Positions 35,537 through 45,067 of a stretch of DNA of 64,000 bases are shown in pieces (position 1 is the stretch's first letter; every line of letters starts with the position of its first letter). This stretch comes from Verrucomicrobiota bacterium (GTDB lineage Bacteria > Verrucomicrobiota > Verrucomicrobiia > Limisphaerales > UBA1319): the NCBI GenBank assembly GCA_022711435.1, contig JAKLFB010000023.1:1-64000 (forward strand). The letters are read 5' to 3'. The notes beneath the pieces were generated by a model, which saw nothing but the letters and a program-made list of their open reading frames with translations, was not told where the DNA came from and ran no database searches. The position numbers and the translations under genes were made by a program.

Positions 35537-36679
35537 TTATTTCGGTGCGGGCACCTTGGTCCAGCGGCCGCTGCGGGCGGACTTAAGGACGGCGTCGCAG
35601 ACGAGCTGGGTTTCGAGGGCGTCGCGGAAGTCGGGCCGGGGGCGTTCCTTGCGGGCGAGGGCCTGGAGGAAGTCGGCGACCTGATGGACGAAGGAGTGCT
35701 CGAACCCGATCTGGAGGCCGGGGACCCACCACTGTTTCATGTAGGGATGGTCGCCGTCGGTGACGTGGATGGAGCGCCAGCCGCGGAGGCGGCCTTCATC
35801 GCGGTGATCGAACATCTGGAGGCGGTGCAGGTCATGGAGGTCCCAGAAGAGGGAGGCATTCTCGCCGTTGATCTCGAAGGTGTAGAGGGCTTTATGGCCG
35901 CGGGCATAGCGGGTGGACTCGAACGTGGCGAGGGAGCCGTTCTTGAACCGGGCGAGGAAGGCGCAGGCATCGTCGATGCCGACCTTTTCGACTTTGCCGG
36001 TGAGGTTATGTTTGCGCTGTTTGACGAAGGTTTCGGTCATGGCATTGACCTGGTCGAGGCTGCCGTTGAGCCAGATGGCGGTATCGATGCAATGGGCGAG
36101 GAGGTCGCCGGTGACGCCGCTGCCGGCGACTTTGACATCGAGGCGCCAGAGGGACGCGCCGCCCTGGGGCAGGTCCTTCGATATAGTCCAGTCCTGGAGG
36201 AATTTGGCGCGGTAATGGAAGATGCGCCCGAGGCGTCCGTCGTCGATCAGCTGTTTGGCGAGGGTGACGGCGGGGATGCGGCGGTAGTTATAATAGACCA
36301 TGGTGGGGACGCCTGCCTTCTCGACAGCGCGGACCATGGTGGCGGCCTCGATGCCATCGCGGGCGAGGGGTTTTTCGCAGAGGATCATCTTGCCGGCTTT
36401 GGCGGCGGCGAGGGCGATATCGCGGTGGGTGTCGTTGGGGCTGGCGATATCGATGAGGTCGATGTCATCGCGCCGGACGAGCTGGCGCCAGTCGGTCTCG
36501 ACGCTTTCGAATCCCCACTGGCTGGCGAAGGCCTGGGCTTTGGCGGCATCGCGGGCGCAGATCGCCTTCAGGACGGGCCGGTACTCGAGGTCGAAGAAAT
36601 GGTTGGCTTTGTGGAAGGCATTGGAGTGGGCGCGGCCCATGAAGCCGTAACCGATCAGTCCGACGTTGATGGTTTTCAT
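35537..36679 (-). CDS. Gfo/Idh/MocA-family oxidoreductase
   Basis: A 380-residue NAD(P)-dependent dehydrogenase. The start at 36679 gives MKTINVGLIGYGFMGRAH, the nucleotide-binding Rossmann glycine motif at the N-terminus. The catalytic-type motif EKPLARD and the C-terminal alpha/beta domain (SGVTGDLLAHCIDTAIWL) follow. Such enzymes oxidise sugars or inositols, and the family is much expanded in this phylum, including 3-keto-sugar pathways. A DUF1080 3-keto-disaccharide hydrolase lipoprotein is encoded divergently beyond 37 kb, so a shared keto-sugar pathway is possible (inference). Confidence 0.9.
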   Translation of the reverse strand: MKTINVGLIGYGFMGRAHSNAFHKANHFFDLEYRPVLKAICARDAAKAQAFASQWGFESVETDWRQLVRRDDIDLIDIASPNDTHRDIALAAAKAGKMILCEKPLARDGIEAATMVRAVEKAGVPTMVYYNYRRIPAVTLAKQLIDDGRLGRIFHYRAKFLQDWTISKDLPQGGASLWRLDVKVAGSGVTGDLLAHCIDTAIWLNGSLDQVNAMTETFVKQRKHNLTGKVEKVGIDDACAFLARFKNGSLATFESTRYARGHKALYTFEINGENASLFWDLHDLHRLQMFDHRDEGRLRGWRSIHVTDGDHPYMKQWWVPGLQIGFEHSFVHQVADFLQALARKERPRPDFRDALETQLVCDAVLKSARSGRWTKVPAPK

Positions 36680-37007
36680 AGCGTTATTTTGGGCCTCATG
36701 ATTAGCCTGATTGCCTCGGTTCGAGCAAGCCTCAAGATGGAGGGCCATCGAGGGGATCGATCACCAAATCAAAGACGGGGGCTCGAGGCCCCCGTCGATC
36801 GATCACCGGTTGTTCGATCCGAGCCGGACAACGGCCGGTGGATTGCCTGTCGGCGAAGACGAATATGCCACAGGATGGAGGCGGGCTGCAAGCAGAGCGA
36901 TTTGTTGGCATCCGGGCGGGATCGAACGCTGCTGCGGACGAGGGCGTCCGCGGTCGGAAGGATTCCCGCTTTACGGCGAGAAGGGCGGCGGGTAGCGTTC
37001 AGCGGCT
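36680..37007. other. Divergent intergenic region with hairpin and direct repeats
   Basis: These 328 bases between the Gfo/Idh and DUF1080 genes contain no convincing gene. Distinct structure is confined to 36755-36807, annotated separately. Promoters for both genes are expected here. Confidence 0.5.
36755..36807. repeat. GATCGATCACC direct repeats flanking a GC-rich hairpin
   Basis: The 11-base sequence GATCGATCACC occurs at 36755-36765 and 36797-36807. Between the copies lies a 9-bp stem (GACGGGGGC at 36774-36782, GCCCCCGTC at 36788-36796) with a 5-base loop. No T-run follows, so a terminator is unlikely; a regulatory site or footprint of an inserted element is possible. Confidence 0.5.
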
Positions 37008-37766
37008 ATGCGGAACAAACCCTGGAAATGCATCTGGATCGCCTGGATGGCAGGCATGGTGGCGATATCGGGCTGCGCGACGAATCGGAGCGGCGGGAGC
37101 GACTGGATTGCGCTGTTCAACGGCAGGGATCTCGAGGGCTGGACGGTGCGCTGCCAGCCCGGGGACGAGGGCCGAGAGTTCTGGCGGGTGGAGGACGGGA
37201 CGATCTTGTGCGACTCCGTAGGCCGGAAAGACCACAATTATGTCTGGCTGATGTCGGATGCGGAGTTCTCGGATTTCGAGCTGCGGCTGAAGTTCCAGGC
37301 CTATCGGAACTCGACGGGGAACAGCGGGCTGCAATTTCGGAGCCGGTATGACGCATCGGCGCGCGGGGGCTGGCTGGACGGGCCGCAAGTGGACATCCAT
37401 CCGGTGCCGCCGGCGACGTGGCGGACCGGTTTCATCTACGACGAGACGCGCGAGGAGAAGAGGTGGGTTCATCCGAGCCAGAGGGACGCGCGCATGGATC
37501 CAGCCTATCGGCCCGCGCGGCACGTGTTTAAGTTCAGCGATGAGGGCGACGGATGGAACGAGCTGGTCCTGATCTGCGATGGGATGAAAGTCCGGACCGA
37601 GGTAAACGGGGTGGTGGTGACGGATTGGAACGGGGCCGGGGTGCTGGACAGCGCGGACCATGTCCGGCACGGGGTGGGGCGGACGGGGCAGTTTGCGCTG
37701 CAACTGCATGCGGGCGACGAGCTGCGGATGCGGTTCAAGGATATCCGGGTGCGTCGGCGGTCCTGA
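37008..37766 (+). CDS. 3-keto-disaccharide hydrolase (DUF1080) lipoprotein
   Basis: A 252-residue protein with a lipoprotein signal (WIAWMAGMVAISGCA, Cys at about 23). A DUF1080 concanavalin-like domain follows: WIALFNGRDLEGWTV, DFELRLKFQAYRNSTGNSGLQFRSRY and GPQVDIHPVPPATWRTGFIYDET. Characterised members cleave 3-keto-glucosides or bind glycans at the outer membrane. The gene is divergent from a Gfo/Idh oxidoreductase and 63 bases upstream of lptD. Confidence 0.88.
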   Translation: MRNKPWKCIWIAWMAGMVAISGCATNRSGGSDWIALFNGRDLEGWTVRCQPGDEGREFWRVEDGTILCDSVGRKDHNYVWLMSDAEFSDFELRLKFQAYRNSTGNSGLQFRSRYDASARGGWLDGPQVDIHPVPPATWRTGFIYDETREEKRWVHPSQRDARMDPAYRPARHVFKFSDEGDGWNELVLICDGMKVRTEVNGVVVTDWNGAGVLDSADHVRHGVGRTGQFALQLHAGDELRMRFKDIRVRRRS

Positions 37767-37829
37767 CGGGGAAAGCGCTTGGCAGTGGGGGTCGATTCTG
37801 GTTGACTCCTCGGCCGAGACGGACCGGCG

Positions 37830-40022
37830 ATGATTCCCAAGCGTTATCGGGCGAAGATCTTTTGTCTGGCATGCGCGATTGCGTGCCCGGGCGCGCTCGC
37901 TGCGGAGGCGGTGTGGGAGATGGAATCGGCCGGCGAGTTCGAGTATGCGCTGGACCGTGAGGAGCTGGAGTCGACCGAGCGGACGACGATTCGATATATC
38001 GACGGCACGAACGCGCCGGTGGTGCTGACCGCGAACCGGCTTTGGTGGAACCGGCGTTCGGGGGAGGCTCGGGCTTCGGGGGCGGTGGTTCTGGAGCAGT
38101 CCGGGCAGCGATGGGTCGGGGAGCAACTGGACTACAACTTTGCGACAGGGGAGGCTCGAACGGGCTCCTTTCGGACGGGGTATCCGCCCGTGTTTGCCGC
38201 GGGCCAGGGATTGAGCCTGGATCCGACCAACCAGACCTATGTGGCGACCAACGCGATTGTCACGACCGACGACGTCGAGGCCCCGGGCCTGAAGATTCGG
38301 GCTCGGGAGATCCGGATGGTGCCGGGCAAGTATATCCAGGCGCGGCATGCGACGGTGGTGATGGGGAAGGTCCCCTTGTTTTATTTTCCGTATTACCGGC
38401 GGCCGCTGGACACGCAGGCGAACTACTGGGAGCTGGCGCCGGGCTACCGGAGCGCCTACGGGCCGTTTCTGCTGACGAAATACAACTGGCAGGCGAGCGA
38501 TCGGCTGCAGCTGGGGATGCGGCTGGATTACCGGGTGGAGCGGGGGCTGGGGGTGGGGCCGGAGGCGGAGTACGACCTGGGGCGGTGGGGCAAGGGCCTG
38601 GTTCAGCTCTACTATCTGGATGACCAGAAGCCGGGCGAGGACAGCGCGGGCCAGCCCATCGACAATGACCGGTACCGGTTCCGGTTTCAGCATCAGATCG
38701 AGCTGCGGACCAACCTGACCGTGCGGGCGGCGGTGCACCGGCAGAGCGATGCGTTCGTTCTTCACGACCTGTTCGAGCGCGAGTACCGCCGCGACATGCA
38801 GCCGCGGACCTATGTGGAGGGCCAGTGGATCGAGGGGGATTTCAGCCTGAGCACGGTGGCGCAGGCGCAGATCAACGATTTCTTCGAGACCGTCGAGCGC
38901 CTGCCCGATGTGCGGCTGACAGGGATGCGGCAGCGGCTGGGGATCTCGCCGATCTACTACGAGAGCGAGAGCTCGCTGGGCTTTTTCCGGCGGCGGTATG
39001 CGGACGATGCGCTTCCGCGCTACGAGGCGATGCGGGCGGACACGTTTCAGCAACTGGTGCTGCCGCGGACGCTATTTGGGTGGCTGAACGTGACGCCACG
39101 CGCCGGGGGTCGATTGACCTACTATGGGGAGGCGGATGGGCCGGGCGGCGTGACGGGTGAGGAGACTCGCGGTGTGTTCAACACGGGGGCGGAGGCGTCG
39201 GCGAAGCTGTCGCGGTTGTGGAAGGGGGCCCGGAGCCGGTTCTGGGACATGAACGGGCTGCGGCACATTGCCGAGCCATCGATCCAGTACGTGTATGTGC
39301 CGAACCCGTCGGAGGCGCCGTCGCGGCTGCCGCAATTCGACTACGAGGTGCCGACGTATCGGCTGCTGCCGATCGAGTATCCGGACTACAACGCGATCGA
39401 CTCGATCGACAGCCAGAACGCGCTTCGTTTCGAGCTCTACAACCGGCTGCAGACCAAGCGGGGTGAGGAGATCGACCATCTGCTGGCGTGGGGGTTGGCG
39501 ACCGATTGGCGTCTGGATCCGCGGCCGGGCCAGGCGACGATGGCGGATCTGTATTCGGATCTGGACTTCAAGCCGCGGAGGTGGATCGCCTTTTCCTCCG
39601 AGGTGCGATACGACCTGGAGAGCGCCCGGCTGCGTCTGGCGAGCCACCGCCTGACATTCCGGCCGAACGACACATGGTCGCTCTCGGTGGGGCAGCGCTA
39701 CCTGCGGGACGAGCCGTCGCTGGGCGCGGATTACGCGATCGGGAACAACCTGGTTTACGGCCGGATCTTTTACAAGCTGAACGAGAACTGGGCATTCAGC
39801 GTGGCGGAGCATTTCGAGGCGCGGAACGGGCTTTTGCAGGAGCAGTATTACACGGTCTACCGGGATTTCCGGAGCTGGACGGGGGCGCTGACCTTCCGGT
39901 TGCGCGAGCAGCGGAACGGAGAGGAGGATTTCAGCGTGGCGGCGATGTTTTCGCTGAAGGCGTTTCCGCGGTTCAACCTGGGCCAGGACAGCGACAATCC
40001 GGCTTCGCTGCTGGGGTATTAG
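37830..40022 (+). CDS. lptD: LPS-assembly protein LptD-like outer membrane protein
   Basis: A 730-residue exported protein. The N-terminal part after the signal peptide is an OstA/LptA-like beta-jellyroll (RLWWNRRSGEARASGAVVLEQ, ARHATVVMGKVPLFYFPYYRRPLD). From about residue 220 to the end it is a long series of amphipathic beta-strands rich in Tyr and Trp, matching the LptD barrel, including a HIAEPSIQYVYVPNPSE block. It would insert lipopolysaccharide-like glycolipid into the outer leaflet with LptE, which is not in this window. Presence indicates a Gram-negative envelope. Confidence 0.8.
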   Translation: MIPKRYRAKIFCLACAIACPGALAAEAVWEMESAGEFEYALDREELESTERTTIRYIDGTNAPVVLTANRLWWNRRSGEARASGAVVLEQSGQRWVGEQLDYNFATGEARTGSFRTGYPPVFAAGQGLSLDPTNQTYVATNAIVTTDDVEAPGLKIRAREIRMVPGKYIQARHATVVMGKVPLFYFPYYRRPLDTQANYWELAPGYRSAYGPFLLTKYNWQASDRLQLGMRLDYRVERGLGVGPEAEYDLGRWGKGLVQLYYLDDQKPGEDSAGQPIDNDRYRFRFQHQIELRTNLTVRAAVHRQSDAFVLHDLFEREYRRDMQPRTYVEGQWIEGDFSLSTVAQAQINDFFETVERLPDVRLTGMRQRLGISPIYYESESSLGFFRRRYADDALPRYEAMRADTFQQLVLPRTLFGWLNVTPRAGGRLTYYGEADGPGGVTGEETRGVFNTGAEASAKLSRLWKGARSRFWDMNGLRHIAEPSIQYVYVPNPSEAPSRLPQFDYEVPTYRLLPIEYPDYNAIDSIDSQNALRFELYNRLQTKRGEEIDHLLAWGLATDWRLDPRPGQATMADLYSDLDFKPRRWIAFSSEVRYDLESARLRLASHRLTFRPNDTWSLSVGQRYLRDEPSLGADYAIGNNLVYGRIFYKLNENWAFSVAEHFEARNGLLQEQYYTVYRDFRSWTGALTFRLREQRNGEEDFSVAAMFSLKAFPRFNLGQDSDNPASLLGY

Positions 40023-40131
40023 GGAGCGCGGGGCGGAGGATCGAGCGAATCCGGCGGGGCCATCGCGACTGGCGGCGGCGCCGGGTTGGCAAGGCAGGCG
40101 GGAATGGATGGGAGAAATGCGCGGAGGAGAC

Positions 40132-41046
40132 ATGAATGCGTGGAGCCGAGTGGCGGTGTTGATGGCCGGGCTTTTAGTGGCGATGCCGGGGTGCTCGGTG
40201 CGCCGGATGGCGGTGAACCGGGTGGGGGATGCATTGGCGGCGGGGGGGACGGCCTTTCGAAGCGACGACGATCCGGAGCTGATTCGGGCGGCGGCGCCGT
40301 TCAGCTTGAAGCTGATGGAGAGCCTGCTCGAGGAGGCGCCGCGGCACGAGGGGCTGCTGCTGGCGGCGGCGAGCGGGTTCACCCAGTATGGGTTCGCTTT
40401 CGTGCAGCAGGAAGCCGACGAGCTCGAGGATCGGGATCTCGATGCGGCGGTGGCGATGCGTGAGCGGGCGCGGAGGCTGTATGTGCGGGCGCGGGGCTAT
40501 GCGCTGCGGGGGCTGGAGGCGCGCCATCCAGGATTCGGGGAGGCGTTGCGGCGGCGGCCGAGGGAGGCGGCGGGGATGGCGGAGGCGCGGGATGTGCCGC
40601 TGCTGTATTGGGCCGCGGCGTCCTGGGGGGCGGCGATCTCACTGGGGAAAGATCGTCCGGATGAGGTGGCGGATCTCCCGTTGGTGGAGGCGCTGGCCGA
40701 TCGCGCGCTCGAGCTGGACGAGGATTATGACCGGGGGGCCATCCATGGCTTTCTGATCACATTTGAGACCATTCGACAGGGGGCGGAGGGGGATTCGGCG
40801 GCGCGGTCGCAGAGGCATTTTGAACGGGCGATGGAGCTGGGGGGCGGCATGGAGGCGGGTCCGCTGGTGGCGCTGGCGGAGGCGGTGGCCCAGCCGGCGC
40901 AGCAGAAGGGTCAATTCGAGGCGCTGCTGAAGCAGGCCTTGGCGATCGATCCGGACCGGCGGCCGGAGAGCCGGCTGGCGAATCTGATTCATCAGCGGCG
41001 GGCGCGGTGGTTGCTGGGCCGCATGGATCGATTATTCTTGGAGTGA
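40132..41046 (+). CDS. TRAP transporter TatT-family lipoprotein
   Basis: A 304-residue protein. GGAGGAGAC immediately before the ATG at 40132 selects this start over an upstream ATG at 40108. A lipobox (LLVAMPGCS) follows, then helical repeats typical of the TRAP-associated TatT (T-component) family (FSLKLMESLLEEAPRHEGLLLAAASGFTQYGFAFVQQEADEL). TatT proteins are periplasmic trimers that associate with the TRAP solute-binding protein. The TRAP genes follow at once (93 bases), which supports the call. Confidence 0.85.
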   Translation: MNAWSRVAVLMAGLLVAMPGCSVRRMAVNRVGDALAAGGTAFRSDDDPELIRAAAPFSLKLMESLLEEAPRHEGLLLAAASGFTQYGFAFVQQEADELEDRDLDAAVAMRERARRLYVRARGYALRGLEARHPGFGEALRRRPREAAGMAEARDVPLLYWAAASWGAAISLGKDRPDEVADLPLVEALADRALELDEDYDRGAIHGFLITFETIRQGAEGDSAARSQRHFERAMELGGGMEAGPLVALAEAVAQPAQQKGQFEALLKQALAIDPDRRPESRLANLIHQRRARWLLGRMDRLFLE

Positions 41047-41139
41047 CGGCGGGCGAGAGAGGCTGGGGGCCGGGCGATGGGGGTGGTGGCAGGCGGGGGC
41101 CGGGCGAGACAAGAGCAAGAAGCAACAATCGGAGCAGCG

Positions 41140-42186
41140 ATGAAATTATTCGAACTGGCAATGCGCATGCGGAGGTGGACGGCGGTCGGGATCGCATCGT
41201 TGACGGCGGCGGGGTCTGTGGCGTCGGCGGGGGCGGCTCAGGTCATCAAGCTGACGACGCTGGCGCCGAAGGATCATTCGTTCCATCGATCCCTGCTCAA
41301 AATGGGCCAGACCTGGCGGCAGATCTCGGGCGGGCAGGTGGATCTGATCGTGTATCCGGGCGGCATTCAGGGGGGCGAGGCCGCGATGGTGGACCGGATG
41401 AACATCAACCAGGTGCAGGCGGCCATGCTCACCGCGGTCGGCCTGGCCGAGATCGAGCCGGACGTGTCAGGCTTGCAGAACATGCCGATGATGTTCCGCG
41501 ATTTCGCCGAGGTGGATTATGTCCAATCCGAGCTCCGGCCCCGGCTGGAGAAGCAGATGCGGGCCAAGGGCTACGTGGTGTTGTTCTGGGCGGACACGGG
41601 GTGGGTGAGGTTCTTCTCGCGGAGCCCGGCGGTGCGTCCGGATGATTTCCGGCGGCTGAAGATGTTCACGTGGGCGGGCCACAGCGCGCAGGTGGACATC
41701 ATGAAGGAGAGCGGCTTCAGGCCGGTGCCGCTGGAGACGTCGGACATCCTGGTGAGCCTGCAGAACGGGCTGATCGACGCGGTGCCGAACACGCCCTTTT
41801 ACGCGCTCTACACGCAGATCTACAGCGTGGCGCCGCACATGCTGGAGATCGCGTGGGCGCCGCTGGTGGGGGCGACGGTGATCACCTCGCGGGCTTGGGA
41901 CAGGATCCCGGCGGCCTGGCAGCCGGAGTTTCAAAAGGCAGCGGCGGCGGCGGGGCAGGAGATCAGGGCGGCGGGCCGGGCGGAGGGGGATCAGGCGGTC
42001 CGGACCATGAAAGAGAAATGGGGATTGAAGGTGCACGCGATGACGCCGGAGATCGAGGCGGAGTGGCGCCAATTGGCGGAGGGCATCTATCCAAAGATCC
42101 GGGGTGCGATTGTGCCGGTGGAGATCTTCGACGAGGTGCAGCGGAAGCTGGCGACGTATCGAGCGGAACGTGCGGGGTCGCCGTAG
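41140..42186 (+). CDS. TRAP transporter solute-binding protein (DctP type)
   Basis: A 348-residue periplasmic binding protein. GGAG five bases before the ATG at 41140 and a signal peptide ending near ASAGAA support the start. The DctP signature is present (VIKLTTLAPKDHSFHRSLLKMGQTW, PVPLETSDILVSLQNGLIDAVPNTP, including the conserved Arg-containing region). Ligand class cannot be told from sequence; organic acids are usual, and dicarboxylate or sugar acids are possible. It is followed 12 bases on by the fused permease gene. Confidence 0.88.
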   Translation: MKLFELAMRMRRWTAVGIASLTAAGSVASAGAAQVIKLTTLAPKDHSFHRSLLKMGQTWRQISGGQVDLIVYPGGIQGGEAAMVDRMNINQVQAAMLTAVGLAEIEPDVSGLQNMPMMFRDFAEVDYVQSELRPRLEKQMRAKGYVVLFWADTGWVRFFSRSPAVRPDDFRRLKMFTWAGHSAQVDIMKESGFRPVPLETSDILVSLQNGLIDAVPNTPFYALYTQIYSVAPHMLEIAWAPLVGATVITSRAWDRIPAAWQPEFQKAAAAAGQEIRAAGRAEGDQAVRTMKEKWGLKVHAMTPEIEAEWRQLAEGIYPKIRGAIVPVEIFDEVQRKLATYRAERAGSP

Positions 42187-42198
42187 GGCGGAGGCGGG

Positions 42199-44061
42199 AT
42201 GCCAGCGGAGATTCCAGCGGCGGAGGATGGGGCTCGAGCGGGGGCGGGCCGGTGGAGGATTGCGCGGCGGATCGAGGACGGTCTGCTGGCGTTCTGCCTG
42301 GCGGTGATGGTGCTGCTGCCGCTGCTGGAGATCGCGCTGCGCAAGGTGTTTGGGTGGGGCATATCGGGCTCGATCGCCTTCACGCAGCACTTCGTTCTGG
42401 CGGTCAGCGCCGTGGGCGGGATGGTGGCAGCGCGGGAGAACCGGCTGCTTGCGCTATCGACGTTCACGACATTTTTGCCGAAGCGATGGAGGGCGGCGAC
42501 GGGGGTGTTTAGCGGGGGCTGCGGGGCGGCGATCAGCCTCTGGCTTGCGGTGGGCAGCGGCCAGTTTGTGGCCAGCAGCCGGCTGATGGGCAAGGCGATC
42601 GCCTACGGGATACCGGTCTGGGCTTTTCAGCTGGTCTTGCCGCTGGCGTTCGGGGTCATCGCGCTGCGCATCTTATGGCACTCGGCGCCGTCATGGAGCG
42701 GGCGGTTGGCGGCGGCGGCGTGGATGGGCGCGCTGGTGGTTCTGGGATGGCATCCGGCGGGATCGGCGGGGGCATGGGCGCCGTGGATGTTGGGCGTGGT
42801 GGGGCTGGGAGCGATCCTTGGGATGCCGATCTTCGCTGTGCTGGGGGGGGCGGCCCTGGTGCTTTTCTGGGGCGAGGATGCGCCGATCGCGTCGCTGGCG
42901 ATCGACCACTACCGGATGGTGGTGAATCCGTCGCTGCCGACGATCCCGCTGTTCACCCTGGCGGGGTATTTCCTGGCGGAGGGCGGGGCATCCCGCCGGC
43001 TGGTCCGGGTATTTCAGGCGCTGTTCGCGCATGTGCGGGGCGGGCCGGCGATCGTGACCGCGCTGCTGTGCGCGTTTTTCACGACCTTCACCGGGGCATC
43101 GGGGGTGACGATTTTGGCGCTGGGCGGCCTGCTGCTGCCGGTCCTGGTGGCGGCGCGGTATCCGGAGCGCCAGGCGCTCGGGCTGCTGACGGGGGCGGGA
43201 TCGCTGGGCCTGTTGTTTCCGCCCTGTCTGCCGCCGATTCTGTATGCGATTGTGGCGACGACGGCGGGGACGACGATCACGTTGAAGGAGGTATTTCTGG
43301 CGGGGCTGATCCCGGGGGTGCTGCTGGTGGTGCTGACGGGGCTATGGGGGATTCGGCTGGAGCCGAAGGCGGAAGGGCAGCGGCCGGCCTTTCGGGTTCG
43401 AGAGGCGTTCGCCGCGGTGTGGGAGGCGAAATGGGAGCTGCTGCTGCCGGTGGTGGCCCTGGGTGCTCTGTTTGGCGGATTCGCGACGCCCGTCGAGGCG
43501 GCGGCGGTTACGGCCCTCTACGCCTACATCGTCGAGAGCGTCATCTATCGGGACCTGTGGCGGGGACGGGATGCGATCCGGGTGATGACGGAGTGCGGCG
43601 TGCTGGTGGGGGGCGTGCTGCTGATTCTGGGGGTGGCGATGGGATTCACCAACTACCTGATCACGGCGCAGATCCCGGACCAGGCGGTCGCATGGGTCCA
43701 GCAGACGATCCATTCGCGGTGGGTTTTTCTTCTGGCGATCAACCTGTTCTTGCTGGCGGTCGGCTGCCTGATGGACATCTATTCGGCGATCATCGTTGTA
43801 GTGCCGCTGATCGTGCCGATGGCGAACGCGTTCGGGATCGAGCCGGTCCACATGGCGGTGATCTTTCTGGCCAACATGGAGCTGGGCTATCTGACGCCGC
43901 CGGTGGGGATGAATTTGTTTTTGGCGTCGTATCGGTTTAGGCAGCCGATCTACGTGGTGGCGCGGGCGGCCTTGCCGATGCTGCTGGTGCTGGGGATCGG
44001 CGTGCTGCTGGTGACCTATGTGCCGGTCCTGACGACCTGGCTGCCTTCGGTGATCAAGTAG
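42199..44061 (+). CDS. Fused TRAP transporter permease (DctQ-DctM)
   Basis: A 620-residue membrane protein combining both TRAP permease subunits. Residues about 25-175 form the four-helix small subunit (DctQ; IEDGLLAFCLAVMVLLPLLEIALRKVFG, FTQHFVLAVSAVGG). From about 195 to the end is the 12-helix large subunit (DctM), with NPSLPTIPLFTLAGYFLAEGGAS, FTGASGVTILALGGLLLPVL and LTPPVGMNLFLAS. It uses a cation gradient to import the ligand delivered by the preceding DctP. A GGAGG Shine-Dalgarno precedes the ATG. Fusion of Q and M is known but is not the commonest arrangement. Confidence 0.92.
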   Translation: MPAEIPAAEDGARAGAGRWRIARRIEDGLLAFCLAVMVLLPLLEIALRKVFGWGISGSIAFTQHFVLAVSAVGGMVAARENRLLALSTFTTFLPKRWRAATGVFSGGCGAAISLWLAVGSGQFVASSRLMGKAIAYGIPVWAFQLVLPLAFGVIALRILWHSAPSWSGRLAAAAWMGALVVLGWHPAGSAGAWAPWMLGVVGLGAILGMPIFAVLGGAALVLFWGEDAPIASLAIDHYRMVVNPSLPTIPLFTLAGYFLAEGGASRRLVRVFQALFAHVRGGPAIVTALLCAFFTTFTGASGVTILALGGLLLPVLVAARYPERQALGLLTGAGSLGLLFPPCLPPILYAIVATTAGTTITLKEVFLAGLIPGVLLVVLTGLWGIRLEPKAEGQRPAFRVREAFAAVWEAKWELLLPVVALGALFGGFATPVEAAAVTALYAYIVESVIYRDLWRGRDAIRVMTECGVLVGGVLLILGVAMGFTNYLITAQIPDQAVAWVQQTIHSRWVFLLAINLFLLAVGCLMDIYSAIIVVVPLIVPMANAFGIEPVHMAVIFLANMELGYLTPPVGMNLFLASYRFRQPIYVVARAALPMLLVLGIGVLLVTYVPVLTTWLPSVIK

Positions 44062-44121
44062 GCGACCGGCGGCTGGCAATCGAGGCCCGGCTTCTTGTGC
44101 GGGGGGCTGCCGAGGGGCGTG

Positions 44122-45048
44122 TCAGCTCGAGGCGGCGAGGTATCGTTCCACGTCGATGGCGGCGGCGCAGCCCAAGCCGGCGGCGGTGATAGCCTGCCGA
44201 TAGGCGCGATCGACGCAATCGCCGGCGGCGAACACGCCGGGCACAGCGGTTTGGGATCCTTGGCTCGTCCGGACATAGCCCTGCTCGTCCAGCTCGATTT
44301 GCCCGCGGAACAGATCGGTATTGGGCGTGTGGCCGATGGCGATGAAGACGCCGGCGCAGGGGAGGATCTGCTCCTGGCCGGAGCGGACGTTCTTGAGCCG
44401 GACGCCTGTGACCTTCTCCTGGAGGGGATCGAGGATATCAGCGACGACGGAATTCCAGACGGGCTTGATCTTGGGGTGGTTGAGGGCGCGTTCGGCCATG
44501 ATTTTCGATGCGCGGAGGGCATCGCGCCGGTGGACGAGGTGGACAACGGCGGCGAAGCGGGTCAGGTAGAGGGCTTCCTCGCAGGCGGAGTCGCCGCCGC
44601 CGACGACGACGAGCGGCTGATTCCGGAAGACGGGCAGGGCGCCGTCGCAGGTTGCGCAATAGGTCACGCCCTTTTTCTCGAGCCTGGATTCGCTCTCGAT
44701 GCCGAGGCGGCGATGCCCGGCGCCGCTGGCGATGACGACGGACTTGGAGACGACGAGCTGGCCGTCGGCGGTGATCCAGAACGGGCGTTTGGAGAAATCG
44801 ACCGATTCGACCGTCGCGAACTGGATGCGAGCCCCGAACTTTTCGGCCTGCCGCTGGAGGCGGCTCATCAGCTCGAAGCCGTCGATGCCGTCGGGGAATC
44901 CGGGATAGTTCTCGACGATGCTGGTGGTGGTGAGGAGGCCGCCGGGGCTGACGCCGGTGAGGACCAGCGGATTCAGATTGGCGCGGGCGGTGTAGATGGC
45001 AGCGGTGAGCCCGGCGCAGCCGCTGCCGATGATGACCACGTTTTCCAT
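44122..45048 (-). CDS. trxB: Thioredoxin reductase
   Basis: A 308-residue NADPH-dependent flavoenzyme. The FAD motif is VIIGSGCAGLTAAIYTARA, in which Cys replaces the usual Pro. The redox site CATC is at C131/C134 in VTYCATCDGALP, the NADPH fold is VVVGGGDSACEEALYL and the C-terminal GVFAAGDCVD completes the family pattern. It reduces thioredoxin, probably that encoded at 34468. The gene lies 19 bases downstream of ilvC and is likely co-transcribed; its 3' end converges on the TRAP permease gene. Confidence 0.94.
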   Translation of the reverse strand: MENVVIIGSGCAGLTAAIYTARANLNPLVLTGVSPGGLLTTTSIVENYPGFPDGIDGFELMSRLQRQAEKFGARIQFATVESVDFSKRPFWITADGQLVVSKSVVIASGAGHRRLGIESESRLEKKGVTYCATCDGALPVFRNQPLVVVGGGDSACEEALYLTRFAAVVHLVHRRDALRASKIMAERALNHPKIKPVWNSVVADILDPLQEKVTGVRLKNVRSGQEQILPCAGVFIAIGHTPNTDLFRGQIELDEQGYVRTSQGSQTAVPGVFAAGDCVDRAYRQAITAAGLGCAAAIDVERYLAASS

Positions 45049-45067
45049 GGAACGTCGGCGGGGGGGC

